From contig CAWKNX010000011.1 of the NCBI GenBank assembly GCA_963851085.1, positions 317,674 through 381,673 of the forward strand: DNA of 64,000 nucleotides, written 5' to 3'. The notes beneath the pieces were generated by a model, which worked only from the letters and a program-made list of their open reading frames with translations, searched no databases and had not been told where the DNA came from. The position numbers and the translations under genes are program-made. This document shows positions 23,929 to 33,481 of this stretch, piece by piece (the stretch's first letter is position 1; each line of letters begins with the position of its first letter). Source of the DNA: DATFVJ01 sp963851085 (GTDB lineage: Bacteria; Actinomycetota; Actinomycetes; Streptosporangiales; Streptosporangiaceae).

Positions 23929-26304
23929 TCACTCGCGGGCGGCGCCGGCAGGCTGGCGGCCAATCCGGCCGGAGAGGACCCAGAAGCCGACGAGCGCAGC
24001 GGCCCCTAGTGCTGCGACGACCAGCGTGGTCCCGAGCCCGCCGTGGGGCAGTTGCAGCGCGTAGAAGCCGCGCACCGCGGGTACCGGGAACAGCAGCACG
24101 AAGCCGGCCGCCGCGGTGCCGACCAGCATAATCCGGCGCCAGGTCAGCGGAACAGCGAGCAGGACCAGGACGCACAGGCTAAGGATGAGGGTGACCAGGG
24201 TCGCCGCCGTGCGCTGCTGCACCAGCGGGAGACCGCGTGCCCGGGCCAGGGCATATGCGGCGAATGTGGCCGCGGCGACGATGCTGCCGGCTGGGATCGC
24301 GAAGCGCAGTACGCGGTCGGCGAATCCCGGTACGTAGCGCCGGGTGTTCGGCGCGAGCGCGAGAAAGAAGGACGGAACGCCGATGGCCAGGGTGTCGATG
24401 ATCGTGAGGTGGCGTGGCAGGAAAGGGTACGCAAGCAGCGTGACGCCCGCGGCTACAGCAAGAAGCGTCGCCCAGACCGTCTTGGTGATGAACAGGTTGG
24501 CGACGCGTTCGATGTTGGCCGTCACCCGCCTGCCCTCGGCGACGACGCCGGGCAGGGTGGCGAACCGGCCGTCGAGCAGCACCAGTTCGGCGACCGCCTT
24601 GGTCGCCGGCGCGCCCGAGCCCATGGCGATGCCGATATCGGCGAGCTTGAGCGCCAGCACGTCGTTGACGCCGTCACCGGTCATCGCCACCGTGTGGCCG
24701 CGGGCACGCAGAGCCTTGACCATCGCCTGCTTCTGGTGCGGGGTCACCCGGCCGAAGACGGAGCGCTGCTCCAGCAGGCAGCCGAGGGCGCCGGGGTCGT
24801 CCGGCAGGCCCCGCGCATCGACCGGTGTACCGGCATCAGGCATGCCGGCCCGCATCGCGACGGCGCTGACGGTGAGCGGGCTGTCCCCGGAGATCACCTT
24901 CAGCGCCACGCCCTGCGCCGCGAAGTACGCGATCGCCTCGGCGGCGTCGGACCTCAGCTGCTCAGCGAACAGAACGAAGGCCGCCGCCCGCAGGCCCGGC
25001 GGGAGCGACTTGCCGTCCAACGGCCCCGCGGCGCGCGCCAGCACAAGGACCCGCCGGCCGCGGGCGGCCAGGTCGGCGGCCTGCGACAAATGCTCCTGCT
25101 GGCCGCTGGGCAGCACCATCTCCGGTGCCCCCAGCACCCAGGTGCCGTGTCCGGCGAAGCTGGCCGCGCTCCACTTACGCGCGGACGAGAACGGCACGGT
25201 TGCCTGGCGCTCCCAGCCGTCCGGCGGAGGGAAGACCTGCCCGATGGCTGCCAGCGTCGCGTTGCGGTTCTCGTCGCCTGCGAGCGCGCCGAGCGCCGCC
25301 TCGGCCGGCGCCTGGTCGTCGAGCCGGACGAGGCCGTCGAACGCGATGGTCCCGTCGGTGAGGGTGCCGGTCTTGTCGAAGCACACCACGTCCACCCGGG
25401 CCAGGCCCTCGACCGCGGGAAGCTGCTGCACCAGGACCCGGCGGCGGGCGAGGGTGACCGCGGCGACGCCGAAGGCGACACTGGTCAGCAGCACCAGGCC
25501 CTGGGGCACCATGCCGACTAGCGCGGCGACCGTCCCGGTGAGCGCCTCCCGCGCCGTCTCGTGACCATGCAGCTGGCTGATCACCAGCAGCACCGCTACC
25601 GGCCCGATCGCCCAGGTGACGTAGCGCAGGATCCGGTTGATGCCGTCCATCAGTTCCGAGCGCACCAGCGCGAAACGCCGCGCTTCGGCGGCGAGTTTGC
25701 GGGCGTACGCATCGGCGCCCACCCCGGTGGCCTGATAGCCGCCCGACCCGGCGACCACGAAGCTGCCCGACAGCAGGCGGTCACCGGCCCGCTTGTCCAC
25801 CGGCTCGGACTCGCCGGTCAGCAGCGACTCGTCGGCCTGAAGGCTGACGCTGGCGCGTACCACCCCGTCCGCCACGAGCTGGTCACCAGCGCGCAAGTCG
25901 ACCAGATCGCCGGCGACAAGCTCCGCGACCGCGATGTCCTGCGGGGTGCCGTCGCGGATCGCGCGGACACGCGGGGCGCTGAGCACAGCGAGCCGGTCGA
26001 GCGCCAGCTTGGCGCGCAGTTCCTGCCCGATGCCGATCAGTGCGTTGGTGACAAGCACGACGCCGAACAGCGCGTCCTGCGGCTGGCCGGTGACCAGGAT
26101 CACGGCCAGCAGGACACCCAGGATGAAGTTGAACCTGGTCAGGATGTTCCCGCGCAAGATCTCGGCAACGGATCGGCTGGTGCGCTCCCCGGCCACGTTG
26201 GCCAGCCCGCGCGCCCGCCGCTCGGCAACCTCGGCACTGCTCAGACCGGCGGACGGCGTCTCCGCCACCGGCGCCGGTGGCGGAGAGGCGGCCGCGTCAG
26301 CCAT
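23929..26304 (-). CDS. Cation-transporting P-type ATPase (CtpE-like)
   Basis: A 791-residue P-type ATPase, with order and length of mycobacterial CtpE, a calcium-linked transporter. Seen: ESLLTGESEP (actuator loop TGES, residues 163-166), membrane segment MVPQGLVLLTSVAFGV (265-280), phosphorylation site Asp310 in CFDKTGTLTDG, GDSPLTVSAVAMRAG, and the hinge MTGDGVNDVLALKLADIGIA. There are about ten membrane helices and no N-terminal heavy-metal Cys-x-x-Cys domain. The ATG at 26304 has a weak ribosome site. The ion is inferred from similarity to CtpE only. A remnant of a related ATPase lies upstream at 26.9-27.2 kb. Confidence 0.88.
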   Translation of the reverse strand: MADAAASPPPAPVAETPSAGLSSAEVAERRARGLANVAGERTSRSVAEILRGNILTRFNFILGVLLAVILVTGQPQDALFGVVLVTNALIGIGQELRAKLALDRLAVLSAPRVRAIRDGTPQDIAVAELVAGDLVDLRAGDQLVADGVVRASVSLQADESLLTGESEPVDKRAGDRLLSGSFVVAGSGGYQATGVGADAYARKLAAEARRFALVRSELMDGINRILRYVTWAIGPVAVLLVISQLHGHETAREALTGTVAALVGMVPQGLVLLTSVAFGVAAVTLARRRVLVQQLPAVEGLARVDVVCFDKTGTLTDGTIAFDGLVRLDDQAPAEAALGALAGDENRNATLAAIGQVFPPPDGWERQATVPFSSARKWSAASFAGHGTWVLGAPEMVLPSGQQEHLSQAADLAARGRRVLVLARAAGPLDGKSLPPGLRAAAFVLFAEQLRSDAAEAIAYFAAQGVALKVISGDSPLTVSAVAMRAGMPDAGTPVDARGLPDDPGALGCLLEQRSVFGRVTPHQKQAMVKALRARGHTVAMTGDGVNDVLALKLADIGIAMGSGAPATKAVAELVLLDGRFATLPGVVAEGRRVTANIERVANLFITKTVWATLLAVAAGVTLLAYPFLPRHLTIIDTLAIGVPSFFLALAPNTRRYVPGFADRVLRFAIPAGSIVAAATFAAYALARARGLPLVQQRTAATLVTLILSLCVLVLLAVPLTWRRIMLVGTAAAGFVLLFPVPAVRGFYALQLPHGGLGTTLVVAALGAAALVGFWVLSGRIGRQPAGAARE

Positions 26305-26919
26305 GCCTGATCACTCCATCGCGGAGGCCGTTAACGGCGCGGTCACGGGGTCAGGGTGGTCGGGGCCGGTACCGGCGAAGACGATCATGGGCAGTCCGGG
26401 ATTTGCCTGGGCTAAAGATTGAAGAACGCGTTTGCCGGGCGCCGACCGATTTCGGGAGGCAGGGCCTGCGCGGCCAGCAGGTGTACTGCCCGTTGACTGT
26501 GCGCGCGGACACCCACCCGTTGGACCTGACCGTCAGGCGATTAGCCTAGCGCGCACCCCGCAGCGTCAGGTATTTGACTCCGGCGAAGCACCTGAGACCG
26601 TAGGCGGGACGCGGGCGGGCGCGAGGGCTGGGTAGCCGCGCCGTGCGAGGTTGGAGTTCATGGGGCACCGAAGGAACTGGGCGCGGTCCTGCGGTAAGAG
26701 CCTTGCTCTGCCACCGGCCGTCGCGGCGCGGCCAGGCGTTACAGAAATGAAGGTAAGGCTTTGAGCACCAGGATGTGGGACGTGGCCCGACGGCCTCCCA
26801 GCCCTGTTCCTGGTAGTGGCCGCGGGCTCACCGAAACGGCACGTGGGCATCCCTCCACGCGCCGCTGGCTGCCGCCAAGGGGACGAAATTACCGCGCCAG
26901 CGCGGCCGTCAACCCAGCC
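26305..26919. other. Intergenic region without recognised gene
   Basis: No coding frame of known family on either strand. Given the remnants just to the right, it is probably the decayed 3' continuation of that locus. Confidence 0.35.
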
Positions 26920-27175
26920 TGGGCGCCCTGGCATCCCGAAGCGAGGATGCGCAAGCCGCCGCCCGATGGCAAACAGCGCCAGCATGGCGGCGGTGCGGGA
27001 CTGGACCAGGGGTGGTGCCTGGCGCCGCCCTGGCGATCATGTAGCTGGCCAGCGTGGTGGCCGCGGCGGTAATCCCGGTCGGCAGGGTGAATGCCAGGAC
27101 TCGGCGCGTGAAGCCGAGCTGGGCGCGGGGCGCGGCCGCCGCCAGGGCCAGGGAAGATCCCGGGATCCCGATCGC
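26920..27175 (-). pseudogene. P-type ATPase C-terminal remnant
   Basis: A minus-strand frame reads GIPGSSLALAAAAPRAQLGF, TRRVLAFTLPTGITAAATTL and ASYMIARA. After a frame break it continues as PPLVQSRTAAMLALFAIGRR. This aligns with the region after the last hinge of the intact CtpE-like ATPase nearby (GVPSFFLALAPNTRRYVPGF and LPLVQQRTAATLVTLIL). Only about 80 residues remain. It is joined at about 27175 to an ABC permease remnant in the same direction. Confidence 0.65.
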
Positions 27176-27437
27176 CGCCGGCTGTCGTAGCGGTGCAGGC
27201 GCGCCGTGGTACCGGCAGCGTCGCTCTGGTCCTGGATGGTGGGGGGCAGCTCGTTCTGGATGGCACCGGTGAGGCCGACGTCCTTGGTACCCCCGCTGGT
27301 TTTGAGCCTGGCGGGCACGATGATCAGGCCGGGCACGACGAGGATCATGATAAGGACCGATGCGCGGAAGGCGCGACCGGCTCCGTTCGCGCATTTCCCG
27401 GACCGCGACGAGCCAGCCCTGCTGCCAGCCGTTCATG
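27175..27437 (-). pseudogene. ABC-2 (NatB-like) permease N-terminal remnant
   Basis: Starts with MNGWQQGWLVAVREMRERSR, the typical NatB-type beginning. After a frame break it reads MILVVPGLIIVPARLKTSGG then TKDVGLTGAIQNELPPTIQD. The rest is replaced by P-type ATPase sequence. Its ATG lies beside the end of an ATP-binding remnant, so an ABC exporter operon once stood here. Confidence 0.65.
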
Positions 27438-27871
27438 CCACCACCGCCTGGCGGAACAGTTCCGACAGCGTCGGCGGCTGGTACGCAAACGAGACGATGT
27501 CGGTGCTGTCGCGGACGGCGGCCACCACCGCGGCCAGGTCACCATCGCGGTCGACCCGCAGCCGGGCCCCGGGTCGGCGAGGCCGAGCCGCCCGAGCCAG
27601 CCGTCCACGCTGCGGCTCACGTCCTTGCTCGTACGGCCGCATAGCTGGCCGAGGGTACATAAGCTGGTGCGATAGCTGCGCCCCGCCACCGCACCATGCC
27701 GAGGTCCAGCTCGACCAGCCCGAACACCACACGCATGGCGTTGTGTTCCCGGCGCCGTTGGGACCGAGAACCCCAGCCAGCCAGCCAGCCGGCGGGCCGG
27801 GCGGCGAACGTGCATCCGTCGAGGGCCGTCAGCGGACCGAACCGCTTGGTCGCCCCATCGAAGTCAAGCAT
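27425..27871 (-). pseudogene. ABC transporter ATP-binding protein (NatA-like) remnant
   Basis: An ATG at 27871 with GGGGGAAG upstream begins MLDFDGATKRFGPLTALDGC. Other frames then give LGPNGAGNTT (Walker A in which the essential Lys is Asn), AMRVVFGLVELDLGMVRWRG, SRSVDGWLGRLGLADPG, and at the end DLAAVVAAVRDSTDIVSFAY with QPPTLSELFRQAVVA and a stop. The signature and Walker B region are deleted and there are at least two frame breaks. It overlaps the start of the permease remnant, the usual NatA-NatB order. Confidence 0.75.
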
Positions 27872-28340
27872 TGCTTCCCCCTTTGCTCCGACGATGGCTC
27901 GCCCGGCGTGGCCGCCACCAGGGCACAATGCCCCTGCACGCGTTGCCGCGGCAACCGCGTGCGCCGGTCTGTATCTGCCGGTGGCTGATTTTGATCCCGA
28001 ACGGCTGCCGCAACGGTCGCCCACTTGAGGGCCGGCCGTCGCCGTCACGGGCTGACCGCGCGAACCGCCCGGTCGGGGGAAAGCTCCACACGACCGACAC
28101 AGCGTCCGCGCCCGGGCTGCACACACCGGCGCTCACGTAGATGGTGTGGATAGCGCCCACGGCGCGGGCTCGGTTGTCTGTCCCGACGCTGCGAGGTGGG
28201 CGCTGCCAGGTCCGCCGATCGAGCGGGAGGGGAGCGGAGCCATGGTGCGAGACAGCGGTCGTGGTGGCGACATGGGGCCTGTGGCAGCCGCGGCACTTCC
28301 GCCTGGCCATCGTCGAATATCGGCCACCGAGGGCGATGCG

Positions 28341-28685
28341 GTGACCGTGCTGAAGGTTCAGCTTCACGTGGACGTGAACAGGTGCATGTCGACCAGCAGG
28401 ACCGCCGACACTCCGCCTGATGTTGAGATCATCGTGGAGGCCGTGTGCTCGGACGATCTGGCGCGCCAAGTGGCCGAGTACATATTGACGTCACTGAAGC
28501 AGCGGCCGGATTCGGGGGTACTTGGTGACACGCCCCGCCCCCATCGGCGCGCAGAGCATCGCGTCAGCACTCGCAGATCTGCCGGCAATAGCGCGAGCAC
28601 GCATGCCGAGCCTGAGCTAGCCCGTCAGCCAGGTCGGCTGCGGGGTTGCCCGTGCGGTGACTGCAAGGACAGCGATCCAATATGA
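28341..28685 (+). CDS. Small protein of unknown function
   Basis: A 114-residue frame from a GTG at 28341 with GAGGGCG about seven bases upstream. Its first half looks like real protein: VTVLKVQLHVDVNRCMSTSR and VEIIVEAVCSDDLARQVAEY with ILTSLKQRPDSG. The second half is Arg/Pro-rich with a CPCGDCKDSD end. The frame is open upstream to 28146, but those residues look like noise. No family recognised. The region 27872-28340 shows nothing else. Confidence 0.4.
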   Translation: MTVLKVQLHVDVNRCMSTSRTADTPPDVEIIVEAVCSDDLARQVAEYILTSLKQRPDSGVLGDTPRPHRRAEHRVSTRRSAGNSASTHAEPELARQPGRLRGCPCGDCKDSDPI

Positions 28686-28709
28686 ACCGGCCGCCGCCGG
28701 TTTCATCGG

Positions 28710-29510
28710 TCACGCGGACAGGTCGCGGCGGGTGAACAGGAACGCGGCGGCGGCGCAGGCCACCACCGTCACCAGTGCGGTGGCCACGAGGCCGGTTGTC
28801 CCGAGCTCGCCACGCAGCGCGCTGGTGGGCGAGGCCTGATGGAATACCGACAGCACCCGCCAGGGCTTGAGGACCTTGGTGATCTCCGCCAGCGAGTCGA
28901 CGAAGTACGACACGACAGCGAACCCAGCACCGACCCCGATTGCCACGCCGCGGTGTCCGGTGGCGGCGCCGGTGAGCAGCGTGACCGCGCCGGAGGCGCA
29001 GCCGAGGAGCAGCGCGGCGAACGTCGCGAGGGCCAGCCGCCCCGCGCCGACCCCCATGTCCAGCACGGCCACAGCGATGACCACGGTCACGTAGAGCACC
29101 AGCGCGGCCGCCGTCAGGGCCGCAAGCGACCCCAGCGCCTTGGCGATGAGCACGCGGACCCGGCTGACCGGATTGGCCATGAGCAGGTCCAGGGTGCCCC
29201 GCTCCTCCTCGCCGGCGATCGCGCCAGCGCCGAGGGCGATGCCGAGCCCGATCAGCATCAGCGGCACCAGCAGGCTGAACGTCTCCGCGGACAGGTAGCC
29301 GGGCCCGCTGGTGAAATCGCCCTGCACGTTGAACATCGCCTTGAACGCGCTGGGATAGGAGCTGATCAGGTCCCGCATCCGCGCGCCCTGCGAATGCACG
29401 CTCGGGTACACCGCGAGCTGCAGAACGGCCAGGACCGCCACGCCGAGCCCCCAGCCGAGAATGGACTTGCGGTGATCCCGCAATGTCTTACGGACCAGGC
29501 TAAGCAGCAC
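28710..29510 (-). CDS. ABC-2 type exporter permease
   Basis: A permease of about 266 residues with six hydrophobic segments: ILGWGLGVAVLAVLQLAVYP, AETFSLLVPLMLIGLGIALG followed by AGEEERGTLDLLMANPVSR (the ABC-2 coupling motif), ALGSLAALTAAALVLYVTV, LALATFAALLLGCASGA, VAIGVGAGFAVVSYFVDSL and a final helix before FTRRDLSA. A GTG at 29510 sits eight bases after GGGGAGG and overlaps the ATPase stop by 11 bases; an in-frame ATG at 29531 is possible but less well placed. It forms an exporter with the upstream ATPase. Substrate unknown. Confidence 0.85.
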   Translation of the reverse strand: MLLSLVRKTLRDHRKSILGWGLGVAVLAVLQLAVYPSVHSQGARMRDLISSYPSAFKAMFNVQGDFTSGPGYLSAETFSLLVPLMLIGLGIALGAGAIAGEEERGTLDLLMANPVSRVRVLIAKALGSLAALTAAALVLYVTVVIAVAVLDMGVGAGRLALATFAALLLGCASGAVTLLTGAATGHRGVAIGVGAGFAVVSYFVDSLAEITKVLKPWRVLSVFHQASPTSALRGELGTTGLVATALVTVVACAAAAFLFTRRDLSA

Positions 29511-30402
29511 GCGACGCGCCTCCCCCGGCATACGAGACGAAGATCTGCTCCAGGTCGGGTTCGTGGCTGGTCACGTTGACCAGCCCCTGCCCGGCGGCCA
29601 GCCGCATCAGATCGCCCACCGGGCCGACCACCTCGCAGCGCACCACCGTGTCATGGGCCGAGACGGCACGGACCCCCGCGACCCGCCCGAACGGCTCAGG
29701 CGGCTGCGGCGTGGCGAACTCCAGATCGAGTACACGCAGTGCGCGGGCCTTGAGCACGGCGATCCTGTCCACGACCGCCAGGTGGCCGGACAGCACGATA
29801 CCCACCCGGTCGGCGATCCGCTCGACCTCGGCGAGCACATGGGAGGAGAAGAACACGGTACAGCCCTGCGTAGCGGCCTCCCGGACCAGCGCGTGGAACT
29901 CCCGCTGGACCAGCGGATCCAGGCCGCTCGACGGCTCGTCCAGGATCAGCAGGTCGGGCCGGTGCATGAACGCCTGCACCACGCCGAGTTTCTGCTTGTT
30001 GCCCTTCGACAGATCGTGAACATGCCGGGCCAGGTCGAGATCCAGCCGCTCCGCGAGCCGCGCCGCGTATCCCAGGTCCACGCTGGGGCGCAGACTCGCG
30101 AGGAACGCGAGCAGCTCGCCGCCGCTCATATCCGGGTACAGCTCGAGATCCCCGGGCAGATAGCCGATCCGCCGCCGCGCGGCCACCGCGTCCCGCCGTA
30201 GGTCATATCCGAGTACCCGGACGCTCCCGCGGGTCGGCCGGATCAGATCCATCAGCAGCCGGATCGTCGTCGTCTTTCCCGCGCCGTTCGGCCCAAGGAA
30301 GCCGAAGACCTCGCCCGGGCCCACCGCCAGAGTCAGCTCCTCCACGCCCCGCTGACGGCCGTAATACTTGGTCAGCGACTCGGTCTCGATGTGATAGGCC
30401 AC
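29500..30402 (-). CDS. ABC transporter ATP-binding protein
   Basis: A 300-residue ATPase with Walker A (FLGPNGAGKTTTIRLLM), the signature LSKGNKQKLGVVQAFMHRPD, Walker B LLILDEPSSGLDPLV and the switch histidine in FFSSHVLAEVERIADR. The signature resembles drug-export ATPases of the DrrA/CcmA type. It is translationally coupled to the ABC-2 permease downstream. No regulator gene adjoins it; upstream is a 160-base gap and then gene debris. Confidence 0.9.
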   Translation of the reverse strand: MAYHIETESLTKYYGRQRGVEELTLAVGPGEVFGFLGPNGAGKTTTIRLLMDLIRPTRGSVRVLGYDLRRDAVAARRRIGYLPGDLELYPDMSGGELLAFLASLRPSVDLGYAARLAERLDLDLARHVHDLSKGNKQKLGVVQAFMHRPDLLILDEPSSGLDPLVQREFHALVREAATQGCTVFFSSHVLAEVERIADRVGIVLSGHLAVVDRIAVLKARALRVLDLEFATPQPPEPFGRVAGVRAVSAHDTVVRCEVVGPVGDLMRLAAGQGLVNVTSHEPDLEQIFVSYAGGGASRAA

Positions 30403-30564
30403 GGCTCCCCCACATAGCGGCTAGCCACCGGTCTGCGCAGCTGGCCGCCCCCTGGGCGGCTGCGCGCAGGAGAAACCCCTCCAACAGCGCAAATCCTTTA
30501 CGGCGGGATACAAAAACGGTATGCCACGAAGGTCCCGCAGGCCCCGCCGAAGGTCCCCGGCCAA

Positions 30565-30909
30565 TCAGCGCCCGTGCACCCATGGCTCGCGCACCGCGCC
30601 CAGAATGGTGATCAGCATCGACCCGGCTTCGGGCGGCGTGCCAGCCGACCGGAACCACAATGTGCCGTAGCGGGCGATGAGCGCGAGGTTCGCGAGTGTC
30701 TCCACGTTCTGCACGAGCGCCGGCGCAGCGCCGAGCCCTCGTCCTGATACTCGCGGAACCGTCGCCGTGGGTGTGGGGATGCCGTGCCCGATCCAGTGCA
30801 CGACCGCGCTGGCTTCCCCGGCGACGAACTGGTCGGCGGCCGCGGTGACATTGATCCGGACCCGGTCGAACCCGGCACGCTCGCGCTCGGCTAGATGTCT
30901 TTCGCACAT
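30565..30909 (-). pseudogene. NuoF-like (complex I 51-kDa type) subunit remnant
   Basis: 114 residues read ERERAGFDRVRINVTAAADQ, FVAGEASAVVHWI, PALVQNVETLANLALIARYG and GSMLITILGAVREP. This is the middle of NuoF-related flavoproteins, with the VQNVETLA hallmark. Both the FMN/NAD-binding N-terminus and the 4Fe-4S C-terminus are absent. The 5' end stops a few bases from a transposase remnant (30916), which suggests the element truncated it. Confidence 0.7.
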
Positions 30910-30915
30910 GGGGTT

Positions 30916-31450
30916 TCACTCCGTCAGCCATCGGGGTCGGGTTGGATCGATCTTGAGGAGTGTGAGTAGTCGTTTCTGGATCGGGCCGGGGATGAGGATT
31001 TGGGGTGGCTGGCCGTTGTGGGTGGCCCGCAGCTGGATGCGGCTGAGTGCGGTGAAGATCAGGCGTCCGGTGGGACGTAAGGCGCGGTTGTCGAAGGCGT
31101 AGAAGCCGGCCAGATCGGTGGCCGGGGCCAGGGCCTGGCGGACCTGGCGTTCGATGAGGCAGAAGACGAGCAGGGCCAGGCAGATCACGGTGATCAGGGC
31201 GGCGATGCGCCGGTTGGTGTGCAGGAACATCGGGGCGACTGCGAGGGGGCCCTTGAAGTCGCTGTAGCGGCGTCCGGCGTGCGGCTGCCCTTTGTAGCGG
31301 ATCAGGACGTCGGCTGTGCTGGTGCTGGCGGGGCTGGTGTTGGTCAGCAACGCATACCAGCCGTCGGTGGCGGCTGGCGTCGTTCACGATATCGCCGGCG
31401 GGTTCGCCAGCTGTTCGCGGAGCAAATCGAGCCGCATGAGCAGGCCGAGG
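30916..31450 (-). pseudogene. IS4/IS1634-type transposase, C-terminal remnant
   Basis: A minus-strand frame from about 31390 reads TDGWYALLTNTSPASTSTAD, VLIRYKGQPHAGRRYSDFKG, PLAVAPMFLHTNRRIAALIT and CLIERQVRQALAPATDLAGF, the C-terminal half of IS1634-like transposases (DGWYALLTN..S, YK..IE..FR/FKG..L.V.P.F). An upstream fragment (LLMRLDLLREQLANPPAIS) in another frame may belong to it. The catalytic first Asp region is missing, so the element is inactive. Confidence 0.75.
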
Positions 31451-31592
31451 AGGACGTGCTCTAACCGGCCGGCTGCTCACCCGGCTGTTGATCGCTGATC
31501 CGGCAGATTGGTGACCAGAAATGCCGGAATTTGGGGGCTGCTAGTGCCCGCCGCGGGTGACCGCCATCAGTCCCGGAAGGCGTTCGTGGTGG

Positions 31593-33011
31593 TCAGGGAT
31601 GGGTGACGTTGAACGGAACCTGCTCGACCCGGCCGCCTCCACCGGTCGCCACGACGCTCAGGTGATCAAGCAACGGCTTGTCCTGGTAATGCCAGGCGAA
31701 GGTGAACATTCCGTTCACCGGTGCACCCCCACTAATCAGCTTGGCGAGCGGCGCGGTGCCCGTACCGGTCGGTGTCAGGTACAGCCGCACGTAGTCGGCG
31801 CCGGTCGTGTGCACGGCAATTGTCGCCGTTCCAGCGCCGGCTGGGAGCGTGAGCCATCCATCTTTGACCGGCTGTCCGGAGGTCACCCGAACGCTGCCGA
31901 TCCGCGGCGCAGCGGCGTTGCCGGTGAACCTCACCTGCATGGCGGTGGCTCCGGCCGTGGCGCCTGTCTTGGCCGACTGGTACGTCATGACCACCCAGAC
32001 CGTGCCCATGCCTGCGGACGGCTGTTTGAAGGTGACCTGCCCGCGGAACGGTGCCATCCCGGTCGAGCCGCCCACGATGGAGTTGGTGTGGCCGAGAATC
32101 GTCACGGTCCCGCCGCCGGCCTGCAAGACGCGGGCGGACAACTGTCCTTCGAAGGTCGAGGACTGCCCGGCAAGGGTGACGGGCGAGGTGATTGCCCGGC
32201 CCGGCATCGGTTCATCCGCCCGGATCGCCGGTGTGCGCGCGCCGACCGGCACCCAGGACGAGGTCCCCTGCTGCAGCGTCACCGTGGTGACCGGGCCGGT
32301 CCCCGAGTCCGAGCGCAGGTCGACTTCGATCACGCCCGCGCTGGCCAGGCGGGTGGCACCGGCGGCCAGGCCTTGCATGCCGGCGACCTGCTGCAGGTAG
32401 CCGCGTGCCGCCGCGATCGCGCTGGCAGTGTCCGGCGGTGGCTGCCCACCCGGTGGCGGCAATTGCAGCCAGAGATAGAACGCGGAGACGTCACCGTTGA
32501 ACGAGTACACCGTGGACCGGACGGTCGGGAACTGCTTCAGCGTGGCGTCAAGCTCCGCCAGCAGCGCCGCGCTGCCAAAGCTCGAGCTCGCATTGGGTAT
32601 GACTCCACTGAAATCACGGAAATCCGCGTGGGCGACACCGTTCTCCATGCTTACGCCGCGCAGCATCTGCGCCGTCTGCCCGGAGAAGTAGGACCAGTAC
32701 CCCGCACCCCGTTCCGCGGCGGTAGGACCGGCGAGCAACTGGTTCACCGCCGCCGTGGCTACGGCGCTGCTGTGCGGCACTGTCCGGAGCACCGCGATGA
32801 CCTGTTGCGGATCGCTTGCCGTGCCTTTGTGGAAATAGGCCTTGACGGTCATTGCCGCTGCGGTGGCCGATGGTGACCCGCTGGGCCTGGCAGACGTGGC
32901 CGACTTGCCACACCCAGCGGCGGTCAGCACTGCTGCCGTGGTGATCAACGCCGCCACCAGATTCGCCCAGATCACCATCCGCACTCCGCGGCGATGGTTG
33001 AAGGTGACCAT
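31593..33011 (-). CDS. GerMN/Gmad2 domain lipoprotein
   Basis: A 472-residue secreted lipoprotein. The signal sequence carries a lipobox LTAAGC with the lipidated Cys34. A GerMN domain follows (VKAYFHKGTASDPQQVIAVL, then MENGVAHADFRDFSGVIP), and the C-terminus has a Gmad2-like immunoglobulin domain (MTYQSAKTG, APRIGSVRVTSGQPV). Related actinobacterial lipoproteins lie near cell-envelope regulators such as LpqB; the role here is unknown. A very good ribosome site (GGGGAGG at seven bases) supports the ATG at 33011. It stands alone. Confidence 0.82.
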   Translation of the reverse strand: MVTFNHRRGVRMVIWANLVAALITTAAVLTAAGCGKSATSARPSGSPSATAAAMTVKAYFHKGTASDPQQVIAVLRTVPHSSAVATAAVNQLLAGPTAAERGAGYWSYFSGQTAQMLRGVSMENGVAHADFRDFSGVIPNASSSFGSAALLAELDATLKQFPTVRSTVYSFNGDVSAFYLWLQLPPPGGQPPPDTASAIAAARGYLQQVAGMQGLAAGATRLASAGVIEVDLRSDSGTGPVTTVTLQQGTSSWVPVGARTPAIRADEPMPGRAITSPVTLAGQSSTFEGQLSARVLQAGGGTVTILGHTNSIVGGSTGMAPFRGQVTFKQPSAGMGTVWVVMTYQSAKTGATAGATAMQVRFTGNAAAPRIGSVRVTSGQPVKDGWLTLPAGAGTATIAVHTTGADYVRLYLTPTGTGTAPLAKLISGGAPVNGMFTFAWHYQDKPLLDHLSVVATGGGGRVEQVPFNVTHP

Positions 33012-33481
33012 GACTTCCTCCCCTCAGAGCCGGAGAAGATTCATAAACCGTCGCGAAAGAAGATGATCGATACCTCCCCTTTAACGTTATGCACCCCGCA
33101 CCGCAGGTGGGCACGGCAGAAAGGCCCGCTTTAGCGGGACGAAAGGCTCGGCCTAGGTGTGCGACGACGATGAATGAGAACGGCCACGGGTGACCAATTC
33201 CTGCCGCAGCGAAAGGAAGACCTCAGCCTTTGGCGATGCGGTCGCAAATCGTGCTCAAGTGCGCTGACGCCGGGACGACCAGGCAGGTGGCCGCAGAGCT
33301 GCCGACCGCCTTCCGCCGCATCCGTGCCGCCAGACTGTCGGCTACATCAAAACCCCGGGCACAAGCAGGTGGGCAGGAGCACAACGCCCCTCAGGTGGCG
33401 GGACCATCGCCCCGAAAACGCCATGTGTGGGGGCTGTCCCACACCGCACGGTTCCTTGCCGCCGAGCCCGCGCGCATCTCG
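33012..33481. other. Promoter region and spacer; small hairpin
   Basis: Holds the upstream region of the lipoprotein gene with an AT-richer stretch around 33040-33100. A small hairpin (CCCGCT-TT-AGCGGG) lies at 33126-33139. No gene is recognised to 33481. Confidence 0.4.

Noticed and set aside
24043..25521. A 492-codon plus-strand frame
   Set aside because: Antisense of the CtpE-like P-type ATPase; no recognisable domain and biased composition.
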